Positions 8,971-16,485 of a DNA stretch of 64,000 bases are shown piece by piece. Every line of letters starts with the position of its first letter. Positions within the stretch are counted from its first letter, which is position 1. A program made the translations under genes and the position numbers. Under the pieces are notes generated by a model. That model searched no databases. It was not told the DNA's origin and saw only the letters and a list, made by a program, of their open reading frames with translations. Origin of the DNA: GCA-2715965 sp047608975 (GTDB taxonomy: Bacteria > Verrucomicrobiota > Verrucomicrobiia > Limisphaerales > JAYPXF01); assembly GCA_047608975.1 (NCBI GenBank), contig JBLFYM010000006.1, positions 21,136-85,135 of the forward strand. The letters are read 5' to 3'.

Positions 8971-9014
8971 GTGTCTGCCCGGCATGGGCGTGTTGTAATG
9001 GGGTGAAAGTCCCT
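8971..9014 (+). ncRNA. Possible 5' relic of a group II intron
   Basis: The segment begins GTGTCTGCCCGGCATGGGCG and continues to GGGGTGAAAGTCCC, which is the typical 5' end of bacterial group II intron domain I (GUGYG, then CCCGGCAUGGG, then GGGUGAAAGUCCC). The sequence after about 9014 no longer follows the intron pattern, and no reverse transcriptase is nearby, so I read it as a truncated relic. Recognition is from the conserved word order only; no folding was computed. Confidence 0.45.
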
Positions 9015-9081
9015 GGTTCATGAACTCAATGAAAGTCGAAGAACCAGAGTGCGGCCACACCGATGACGCTGCTTATCATTT

Positions 9082-9408
9082 GTGTGTTGTTTGGCACGTG
9101 GCCAAATCCAAGAGGAAGCGATTGCGGGTTGCGCAACGGCATTCCTAACAGTGTTGCTTCCAGGTCTCCTCGCGCCAAAAAGACGCACTCTTGTTGCTCT
9201 GGTCATCTTCGTTTTGGGCGCAATCTATGCTTGGAATATCGTCACTCGTCACGATTGGTCAACGGGAGATCCAGTCCATCTTTCGATTTTGTGCACTTAC
9301 CTCGGCGGAGCAGTCGCGCTTGCATTGGTTGCGGCCATCGACATTTCCAGTTCCACTCGAAGAGGTCGCCCTTCGAATGACAACAGCCAATCGGGGCGAC
9401 GGGAGTGA
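9082..9408 (+). CDS. Small membrane protein, hypothetical
   Basis: An open frame of 108 residues with three hydrophobic segments (AFLTVLLPGLL, LVALVIFVLGAIYAW, LGGAVALALVAAIDI) separated by short polar loops, a pattern unlikely for a shadow frame. No family recognised. The start is weak: GTG at 9082 with no clear ribosome-binding site. An upstream plus frame (ATG 9021) ends early at 9149, so an N-terminal frameshift is possible. It stands alone between the intron relic and the MITE-like element. Confidence 0.4.
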   Translation: MCCLARGQIQEEAIAGCATAFLTVLLPGLLAPKRRTLVALVIFVLGAIYAWNIVTRHDWSTGDPVHLSILCTYLGGAVALALVAAIDISSSTRRGRPSNDNSQSGRRE

Positions 9409-9499
9409 ATCGCTATCCACTGCGTTTTCATGCCCGGAACCCGTTGCTTCTGCAGCGCCATCCGATCTACCGAAGCCGTATGGCTAGAGTTGAATTGAA

Positions 9500-9629
9500 G
9501 TAGGATGGACCTGTGGTCGGTCCAGTTGGATGTGTGACAGGCATCAGGGCTGGCAAACGACTCCGAAATCTTACTCACCATTGGGCTGGCATCCCGCGCG
9601 TCCATGGACGGACCACAGGTCCATCCTAC
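9500..9629. mobile_element. MITE-like element with 25-bp terminal inverted repeats
   Basis: The left end 9500-9524 (starting GTAGGATGGACCTGTGGTC) and the right end 9605-9629 are inverted copies matching at 24 of 25 positions, enclosing an 80-bp interior without coding capacity. This is the build of a non-autonomous miniature element or a large palindromic intergenic repeat. No clear target-site duplication is visible. The remaining sequence to 9831 holds no gene; a weaker palindrome GTAGGA...TCCTAC is at about 9713-9731. Confidence 0.6.
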
Positions 9630-9831
9630 CTTGGCGTTCCTTGCAGTCGCCGGGTTCTGGATTGCAACGTTACGACTAAGCCCTGTCGCTCGGCTGGATT
9701 ACGCAAAGAACCGTAGGATGGGCATTCCTACTTGGGCTCTCGTTGTGCAATCGCTTGTTTTTCGACTGCAATGTCTCAGCTAGGATCTGGGGGCATTTTT
9801 GGAACCAGCCACGCTCTTCAGCAGTCATCCA

Positions 9832-11970
9832 CTAGAACGTAAGCGTTGCGCCAATTCCGACACTTCGCCCCGGAAGTGGAGCGACGTCTTTTGCCACCGA
9901 GACATGGTTGCGGGCGTCGGCGTTCAGAAGATTGTTTCCCTTGATGAACAGACTTAGGTCTCGATTCCCCCATTTGCGGGTGTGAGTGAGGTCGGCGTTG
10001 AGCAGGGTGTAAGATTTGGTCGGCGTTTCGAAATTTCGCTGGAGGCGATTCTGCGCGAACGAGTGACGGACCTCGGCTCCGAGTTTCCACGGGCCTTGGC
10101 TGTATTCGACGCGATTGCCCACGCGGACCGGAGGGAAACGCGGGATGGCTGTGTCTTGATTGAGATCGGTCGCGCGGACGGAGTCAGCGCTGAAGTGGTA
10201 GGTGAGGCTGGAGTTGGTGGAAGCGGGGAGGAGTTCGTATTCGAGCTGCAATTCGGCACCTTCGAATTTTGCGCGGGTCTGGATGTAGCGAAAGATGGGC
10301 AGACCGTTGACTTCCCAACCGGGACCGATGCCAGTGACGAAGATGTAGTTGTCGAAGTTGTAGGTAAAGTAGGTGACCGAACCGGTCAGTCGGCCTTTGG
10401 TTTTGCGTAAGCTGAATTCGTAGTTCTCGGAACGTTCAAGATCGATTCCGCCCTCGGCTGGTTTGAGGAAGGGAATGCGGTACCAGGCGCCGACTTCAAA
10501 GGTGCCGGCGGCCAGGTGGGGGCCATTGGAGAAAAGCTCGGTGGAGTTTGGCGGACGGCGGGCGCGAGACCAATTGGCCGCGATTTCAAATCCGTCCCAG
10601 AGCTGCAGTTCGAGTCCGGCGGAAAGGCTGTGCGAATCGTAGGTAAGTCGTTCTTGCCGGATGTTGGCGAAGTTGACGTCCATGATCTGGGTTTCGAAGC
10701 GCCCACCTGCCTGAAGTTTGAGCGGGCCGAGTTCGAGGTTCTCGATGACGTATCCGGCGAAGTTTTCAGTCTGGCTGTCGGGCGTGTTCACTTCAGGGCC
10801 GCGACTGCCGAAGTCGATTGTTCTCCACGTTCCGCCGATGCGTCCGCTGAGTCCACGAAATCGTGCGTGCGTGAGGTCGAGTTTGGTTTCGGTGGTGGTG
10901 TTGCCGAAGTTGTTGTCCAACGTGGCAGCAGCTTCACTTTCTGCGTGTTGGTAGTCGGACCAAGTCCCGCGAAGTTCAATTTCGTCAATCGCAGCGATCG
11001 GGTTGTAGAGTTCGAATTCTCCGTTAAAGCGGATCTGATCGAGGTCAACGGCAACGTCGTTGATCTGCCGATTGACACCGGGACCGAAGTGGCTGTGAGC
11101 GTCCGCATGAAAAGGCACGCCGTATTCGGATTCGATACGGGTGATCGATGCGCCAACACGCCCCTTCTCCCAGAACGTTCCGATGCCACCAGATGCGGTC
11201 AGTCGATCCGTCCAGGTGTTGGGTAGGGTTCCTTCAGGGTTGGTTGTGGGGTCGTGTGGGTTGAGACGTGCTTTGCCGGGGATATCGTAGTCTTGGGAAA
11301 TGCTGCGAAGGACATTGAATTGCAGTGCGAGGTTTTCATTTCCGAGAGTAAGCGCAGTCACTCCGGTTCGTTCCCGAGAAGCGCTTTCCCAGCGAAGGGA
11401 TGAGACGCCTTCGTACGACTTGGCCGGTGCGCGTCGTGGAATGCTCTTCGATTTGACGTTCACGACCCCTCCGATGGCAGATCCGCCGAACTCCAAAGTG
11501 GAGGGACCACGCAGGACTTCAATCTCTTCGGAGAGCAGGCTCTCCGCGGTGACTGCGTGGTCGGGGCTGGTCTGAGAAATATCGCCGGTGCCGACGCCAT
11601 CAGAAAGCATCCGTACGCGGTCACCGCTGAACCCGCGAATGACGGGGCGGCTAGATCCCGGACCAAAGGAGGATGAAGTGATGCCCGGTTCCCACATCAG
11701 TGTGTCGCCAAGCGATGGAGCAATCTTGAGCTGCAAATCAGCGGCATCGAGAAGCGTACGGGATTGAATGATGCGCGTGTCGATGAGGGGAGTGCTCTCA
11801 TCCGCCCGGACAACGATTTCATCCAGGATAAAAAGGTTGGTTGATACGGGAACGGTTTCCTGAGCGAACGAGTGAGTGACGCCAAACAAAATTGCAAACG
11901 CAACAATGCAACGGGGCAACGAGTAGTTGCTCAACGGGCGGTATTCATGCTCACGATTCTGTGTATGCAA
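9832..11970 (-). CDS. TonB-dependent outer-membrane receptor, ZnuD-like (probable zinc uptake)
   Basis: A 712-residue receptor: signal peptide (IVAFAILFGVTHSFAQ), a TonB-box-like LDEIVVRAD near residue 50, a plug domain to about residue 175 (MWEPGITSSSFGPGSSRPVIRG, EEIEVLRGPSTLEFGGSAIGG) and a 22-strand type barrel ending in an aromatic-alternating GIGATLTF. The plug motif SPDHAVTAESLLSEEIEVLRGP and the loop EYGVPFHADAHSHFG are very like Neisseria ZnuD, whose His-rich loop captures zinc. No ATG exists in frame; TTG 11970 is the longest start, with TTG 11934 as an alternative. It is transcribed away from the choice-of-anchor M gene, with a perfect Zur-type palindrome between them at 12076. Receptor identity is certain; zinc as the substrate is inferred from ZnuD likeness and context. 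Confidence 0.93.
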   Translation of the reverse strand: MHTQNREHEYRPLSNYSLPRCIVAFAILFGVTHSFAQETVPVSTNLFILDEIVVRADESTPLIDTRIIQSRTLLDAADLQLKIAPSLGDTLMWEPGITSSSFGPGSSRPVIRGFSGDRVRMLSDGVGTGDISQTSPDHAVTAESLLSEEIEVLRGPSTLEFGGSAIGGVVNVKSKSIPRRAPAKSYEGVSSLRWESASRERTGVTALTLGNENLALQFNVLRSISQDYDIPGKARLNPHDPTTNPEGTLPNTWTDRLTASGGIGTFWEKGRVGASITRIESEYGVPFHADAHSHFGPGVNRQINDVAVDLDQIRFNGEFELYNPIAAIDEIELRGTWSDYQHAESEAAATLDNNFGNTTTETKLDLTHARFRGLSGRIGGTWRTIDFGSRGPEVNTPDSQTENFAGYVIENLELGPLKLQAGGRFETQIMDVNFANIRQERLTYDSHSLSAGLELQLWDGFEIAANWSRARRPPNSTELFSNGPHLAAGTFEVGAWYRIPFLKPAEGGIDLERSENYEFSLRKTKGRLTGSVTYFTYNFDNYIFVTGIGPGWEVNGLPIFRYIQTRAKFEGAELQLEYELLPASTNSSLTYHFSADSVRATDLNQDTAIPRFPPVRVGNRVEYSQGPWKLGAEVRHSFAQNRLQRNFETPTKSYTLLNADLTHTRKWGNRDLSLFIKGNNLLNADARNHVSVAKDVAPLPGRSVGIGATLTF

Positions 11971-12075
11971 AGCGTCGTTCCCAGCTTGGCGGCGCGAACG
12001 ATGCCAGCCAAAATCATTCGTTCAAGCCGCGATCTCAATTTCAGCGGATGCGCACCATAATACTGGGGATTTAGT

Positions 12076-12094
12076 ATTGCAAATGGTTTGCAAT
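12076..12094. promoter_or_regulatory. Zur-type operator A
   Basis: ATTGCAAATGGTTTGCAAT is a perfect 8-3-8 palindrome, 24 bases upstream of the ATG at 12119 and about 105 bases upstream of the TonB receptor start on the other strand. It is the best of five related sites, all located upstream of genes in the putative zinc island. Confidence 0.7.
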
Positions 12095-12118
12095 TCGATA
12101 TGTTGCCCCACCTTTGTG

Positions 12119-13780
12119 ATGAACGGATCGAAGTTGTATTCTGGGTTTCTCGCCTTGCTTGTCGCCGGCTTGGTATTCTCCGCACCAAGCGGCCGTAGTG
12201 CGGAATTGATCACCAATGGGCACTACGACCTCAACGTGACCTTCTCCAACAACGTTGGCTGGGCGTTCAATTGGTACAACTTCGACAATGAAGCCCGAAT
12301 CCCAAGCCCATTGATCGACATAGCCGTTATGGAGGCGGCTCGCACAACCGTGCCAGGCAACGGATTTTCGGCGCTCGGAGCAAGCCCGGGCGATCCCGTC
12401 TGGATCCTGCCGCAAACCCAGACTCCGGATATCACTTTCCTCGGTTATCGCATGGCCGATGCGGATCCGAACGAGTTTTTTGCGCTTTTTGGCACACCGA
12501 TCGTTGGCCTGAAGGTTACCGAAGTTCGTGGTAGTGGCCCGGATCGTGGAGGGTTCTTTTCAGGCTATCAGACTGGCTTGGGCACTCCGACTTTCCAATA
12601 CACTTCGGCGGACGGGTTCGACAACAACGACGCGATTGCCGTTCCGTTGGGGGCACATGCGCACTACAGTTGGGCCTTCACCAAGCCTGGAGAGTATCAG
12701 GTGAATTTTGAGGCGGAAGGCGATCATCGGACGGGTGGCGCAACCAATGGCTCGGGCGCATTCACTTTCTTCGTTCCCGGCGGAATGACCAATCTCCACA
12801 TCCTCGACGGCGACCATGCCTCTTTCCTCTTCGGATTCACCAGCAATTCAGTGGAGTTGAACGTGGGCGGCGAAGTCGAAGGCATTCCCAACTCCTATGA
12901 CAACAAGATCCGTTCACCGGAAGAAACGTTGTTTTACGACAAAGCTTCTGACATTCAGCTCACCGTCCCAGCCGCCGGATTCGATTTCCTTGGCAACCCG
13001 GGAGAAACCATCTGGGCCTTCCCGCAGAGCTATAATCCCAACACAATCTTTCTTGGTCTCCGTTCAGAGGGCATCACCAATGGCGCAGTGATGAACGATG
13101 CGGTGGAAATGCGACTGATTGACGTGGATGGTCCCACCAACGGCAACTTCAGCTTCTTCCAAGTCGATGCGTTCGGCGCTGCGAATCTGTTTATGGACTC
13201 CGGCGACGGAGTGGATCCCAACGTGGACAAACACGTCTTCGGGGCCAACGGTCACGATCACTACTTCTGGGCCTTCACCAAGACCGGCCGCTATCGCGTC
13301 TCGTTCCAACTTGCCGCCACGAACACCACCGGCACTCCCATCACGTCTCGGGTCTACGAAACCCAGTTCGGCATCGGCGCGCTTCCGGGATTCCACGATG
13401 ACGATGGCAACGGCATCGACGATCATTGGGAAACCCGTCACGGCTTTACCACTCCGGCGGATCCCAATGCCGACCCGGACAACGACAACAAGACCAACCT
13501 GAAGGAATATCTCTTCGACAGCGATCCGCAGACTTCGGACACAAACGCCCCCGTCTTCCGTATCATGAACTCCGCGAATTCGATTTCGATGGAGGTCAAC
13601 ACTGTGGAAGGCCGTCAATATCGCCTCATGTATTCCGATGATCTCACCACTTGGAAACCCGGCAGCGAAAAGATTCTTGGCCAGCGAGCACTGCTTCCCT
13701 TCCTCGATGACGGCAATGGTCTGATCCAGGGCCCACCCACCAATCGTTTCTATCGATTGGATATTTCTTCTCCACAGTAA
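12119..13780 (+). CDS. Secreted protein with two choice-of-anchor M domains (candidate zinc-binding)
   Basis: Starts at ATG 12119 (553 residues), right before a signal peptide (SGFLALLVAGLVFSAPSGRSA); the open frame extends upstream across the operator and is not used. Two domains of about 190 residues repeat one plan: opening GHYDLNV or GDHASFLFGF, then VWILPQTQTPDITFLGYR or IWAFPQSYNPNTIFLGLR, then SADGF, then a His motif before WAF (GAHAHYSWAF, NGHDHYFWAF) and a final strand YQVNFEAEG or YRVSFQLAA. This is the TIGR03769 pattern, known mainly beside actinobacterial zinc ABC transporters. The C-terminus has a Ca-binding-like DDDGNGIDDHWE stretch and a small beta domain typical of verrucomicrobial secreted proteins. 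Zur-type operator A directly precedes it. I infer a zinc-scavenging surface protein. Confidence 0.85.
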   Translation: MNGSKLYSGFLALLVAGLVFSAPSGRSAELITNGHYDLNVTFSNNVGWAFNWYNFDNEARIPSPLIDIAVMEAARTTVPGNGFSALGASPGDPVWILPQTQTPDITFLGYRMADADPNEFFALFGTPIVGLKVTEVRGSGPDRGGFFSGYQTGLGTPTFQYTSADGFDNNDAIAVPLGAHAHYSWAFTKPGEYQVNFEAEGDHRTGGATNGSGAFTFFVPGGMTNLHILDGDHASFLFGFTSNSVELNVGGEVEGIPNSYDNKIRSPEETLFYDKASDIQLTVPAAGFDFLGNPGETIWAFPQSYNPNTIFLGLRSEGITNGAVMNDAVEMRLIDVDGPTNGNFSFFQVDAFGAANLFMDSGDGVDPNVDKHVFGANGHDHYFWAFTKTGRYRVSFQLAATNTTGTPITSRVYETQFGIGALPGFHDDDGNGIDDHWETRHGFTTPADPNADPDNDNKTNLKEYLFDSDPQTSDTNAPVFRIMNSANSISMEVNTVEGRQYRLMYSDDLTTWKPGSEKILGQRALLPFLDDGNGLIQGPPTNRFYRLDISSPQ

Positions 13781-13841
13781 ATAGCAGCCAACGTCAGCGG
13801 CTCGAACTTCGCTGCGTTTCCGAGCGTTCTTACGTCGACTG

Positions 13842-16376
13842 CTACGGATTGACACCCTGCACCGGACGCTTGGTGCCAGGCCAATGAAGCCAGTTGGCAT
13901 TGGTGTCATTCATCAGGACCGGCGGAAGATTTGTGCTGAGAAGTGCTTCGAAGGCGGGCGCGCGTCGATCCTTTTGGAGAATGGCTTGTTCCCAATTGGA
14001 AAGCGTGAATCCCAGCCCCGCCATACGAACGTGATCAAAGCCGCCACTCGGTCGATCAAAGAGGCGGGGAAATTGTTGCATCCATTTCAACCAGAGACCG
14101 CCGATGTGATATTTGGCATTGGGTTTGCCGGTCAGACGTTCGCGGGCCGCATCGAGTTCGATCCAGAGGTTGTCCAAGGTGTTCAGCGGCGTTTCCTTTT
14201 TGGCTTCGTATCGCCCGAAGTAGAGCATGGCGATGCCTTCGCGGTGGCGCATGCTGGGGTCTGCAATCTGGTTGTGAATGCGGACTTGTGAGCAGCGTTG
14301 GGCGACGACGTTCCAATCCAAATCAGAATCCTTGAAGCCCACGAGAGCGAGACCAGGATGACGGGTCTTGAAAGTGAGACGGAAGAGATGCGTCGTTGGG
14401 AAGGCTTCCTTGAAGGTGTTGGCGATGACGGTGAATTGATCGGCGGTGAGCTGATACATCGGCAGCCATTGGCAGAAAATCCCGCCCGGTCGCAAAGCGT
14501 CGCGAACAGACGCAAAGTGTTCACGGGAATAGAGCCGTCCGACGCCTGCGCCCCACGGCAGGAAGAGATCTGCCTCGATGACGTCAAAGCTCTCCCGACA
14601 GGCGGCGAAGTAGGTGCGACCGTCTTCGTTCAAAACGCGGGCGTGCGAAACGTTGGCGACGTCATGATTGATCTCGGCGAAGTGTTCAGTGGCCGCATCA
14701 ATCACAGATTCGGCGATCTCGATGGAGACAATCTCCTCGACTGAATCGTGAAGCACTGCCGCGCCGGGTGTCATCCCAGTCGCGTGCCCAATGAAACCAG
14801 CGCTCTTGGGAGCGGGATGCAAGAGCAGCGGCAGGTGGGCTTGACGTTCCTGCATATATTTGGCCCGCGAACTTCCCAAGACGTACTGGTTGGACATCAT
14901 GATCGCGCGCCCCATACCTTCGTGCTCGATCACGGCAAGATGCCCTTCGCGACCGTTCTTCTCTTCCAGGAGTTTGAAGCCCATGTTCGCATTCACGTGT
15001 GGAATGTTTGGCAACTTCCCGAATAGCAAACCGGCAACCAGGACAAAAGAAACAGCAGTTACCCCAATGGATAAGGCGCTTCGCGAGACCGACCTCCAGA
15101 GGAGAAAGCCAACGGCAAATACCACGTAAACGAGCCCTACAACGCCAAGCGACTGGTAGACCCCGAGCTTGGGGAGCAACCAGCGATAGGTGATCTCCGC
15201 ACCAAGCAATCCGCCCAGTCCATTTACGGCCAGCAACCAGCCCAGTTGTCTGCCCTTGGCATCGTTGCCCTCCTCGCTCAACCATTTCAATGCGGCAGGA
15301 AACAACATGCCAGCGAAGAAGATGGCTGGGCCAATGGTGGCGAGCGCGACGCCGGCGAACTTCAACATGAACATCAATACGCTGGGGTTGGATACGTAGG
15401 GATGATGTCGAGTGACGATCGCCATGTAGATCACCGGTGCAAGCGCGAGGCAGAGTCCAGCTATAGCGGCAAAGACGACGATCGCATGCGAAAGCTTCCC
15501 GCAAAGCTTCGTGAGCGGTCCGATTAGCCAAGCCGAAACGGCAAGGAGCAGAATCACCGCGACCAGCAAGGCGGTCGGGGTATGGAAAGACATGGTCGCA
15601 ACCAAGGTATACATCTTGAAGGCCGCCACTTCGGCTGCCATTACCCCGGCGCCTGAAAAGCCCGCGATGACGAGAATGCCCGGATCCAATCGTCGGTTCT
15701 CGGACTCGTTCGATTCGCGTGCGAGTTGTTTCTCGATGCGTTGGGTCTCGCGCAAATGCAGTTGCCAAAACGCAAAACCAAGCCCGGCGTTCATAGTCAT
15801 CATGGCGATCATGGACGCGGAAGCACCGGCAGCGGGAATGATGAAGCCGGCCAGAATCAGCAGTCCCACCACCCCGCCAACGGTATTGAAGGCGTAGAGA
15901 TTGATGCCCTGCCGTCCCAGTTCGAATCCACCCGCCATGACCCCGCGAACGATGACTGGAAAACCGAAGCCCATGAGCGTGGCTGGGGGCACGATCATCA
16001 GTGCAGACAGGAGGAACTTGATCAGGCCGCCAGGCCAGGCAACAAGCAAGTCCGGGCCTACCCGTGGCCAGATCCAATCGGTGAGTTGCGGCAGGAATAG
16101 AATGGGCAGCGTGAGAAGAACGATGCCGACTTCCAGGCGAGCCAATACAAGGAAAGGACGTTTGATGCGATGCACGTAGACGGCGGCCAGAGCGGAACCG
16201 AGCCCCAGCCCAAAGAAGAAGCAACTGAACACCCGCACGCTGGATTCCGCGCTCGCTCCCAAAAGATCCGTCAACCGGCGCGTCCACAATAATTGATGTC
16301 CCAATGCGGCGGCACCGCTGAGCAGCAGCAACAGCAGAGCGAGGCGGTAGACTTGTTGAGAACGTTTGTCACCCAT
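13842..16376 (-). CDS. Polytopic membrane protein fused to a spermidine-synthase-like domain
   Basis: From ATG 16376 the protein is 844 residues. About 500 N-terminal residues are strongly hydrophobic with a dozen or more predicted helices, beginning ALLLLLLSGAAALGHQLLWTRRL, the common opening of bacterial fused MFS-like/spermidine synthase proteins. The C-terminal part is an SAM-type Rossmann domain: FIGHATGMTPGAAV (motif I), IVSIEIAESVIDAA (acidic motif II), DVIEADLFLPWG, and LRPGGIFCQWLPMYQL. Aminopropyltransferase folds move an aminopropyl or related group from (decarboxylated) SAM; the true substrate here is unknown. It is the last gene behind the four-repeat surface protein, separated by 109 bases containing a strong hairpin, and may be part of the same Zur-controlled operon. 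A role in making or exporting a small metal ligand is possible but only inferred. Confidence 0.85.
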   Translation of the reverse strand: MGDKRSQQVYRLALLLLLLSGAAALGHQLLWTRRLTDLLGASAESSVRVFSCFFFGLGLGSALAAVYVHRIKRPFLVLARLEVGIVLLTLPILFLPQLTDWIWPRVGPDLLVAWPGGLIKFLLSALMIVPPATLMGFGFPVIVRGVMAGGFELGRQGINLYAFNTVGGVVGLLILAGFIIPAAGASASMIAMMTMNAGLGFAFWQLHLRETQRIEKQLARESNESENRRLDPGILVIAGFSGAGVMAAEVAAFKMYTLVATMSFHTPTALLVAVILLLAVSAWLIGPLTKLCGKLSHAIVVFAAIAGLCLALAPVIYMAIVTRHHPYVSNPSVLMFMLKFAGVALATIGPAIFFAGMLFPAALKWLSEEGNDAKGRQLGWLLAVNGLGGLLGAEITYRWLLPKLGVYQSLGVVGLVYVVFAVGFLLWRSVSRSALSIGVTAVSFVLVAGLLFGKLPNIPHVNANMGFKLLEEKNGREGHLAVIEHEGMGRAIMMSNQYVLGSSRAKYMQERQAHLPLLLHPAPKSAGFIGHATGMTPGAAVLHDSVEEIVSIEIAESVIDAATEHFAEINHDVANVSHARVLNEDGRTYFAACRESFDVIEADLFLPWGAGVGRLYSREHFASVRDALRPGGIFCQWLPMYQLTADQFTVIANTFKEAFPTTHLFRLTFKTRHPGLALVGFKDSDLDWNVVAQRCSQVRIHNQIADPSMRHREGIAMLYFGRYEAKKETPLNTLDNLWIELDAARERLTGKPNAKYHIGGLWLKWMQQFPRLFDRPSGGFDHVRMAGLGFTLSNWEQAILQKDRRAPAFEALLSTNLPPVLMNDTNANWLHWPGTKRPVQGVNP

Positions 16377-16418
16377 GACACGAAAACGCGGAGACCGTAG
16401 TCCCCGCACAAAAACGAG

Positions 16419-16457
16419 GCGAGCCCTGACCGGCACACATTTACGGTCAGAGCCCGC
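16419..16457 (-). terminator. Hairpin between surface-protein and membrane-protein genes
   Basis: Arms 16419-16432 and 16444-16457 pair over 14 positions with two mismatches that allow G-U pairing on one strand, around an 11-base loop. A second short hairpin (CCCGTC, loop of 4, GACGGG) is at 16462-16477, just after the stop of the surface-protein gene. Neither is followed by a clear run of T on the minus strand, so this may be an RNA-stability or partial termination element rather than a full terminator. Confidence 0.45.
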
Positions 16458-16485
16458 CTATCCCGTCACCCGACGGGAAATTTGA

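Noticed and set aside
13064..13909. Minus-strand frame of 281 codons opposite the two-domain protein
   Set aside because: Shadow of the choice-of-anchor M gene; the plus frame has the signal peptide and repeated motifs.
14698..16287. 529-codon minus frame
   Set aside because: Overlaps the membrane/spermidine-synthase fusion in another frame; Arg/Ser/His-rich composition typical of an out-of-frame translation.
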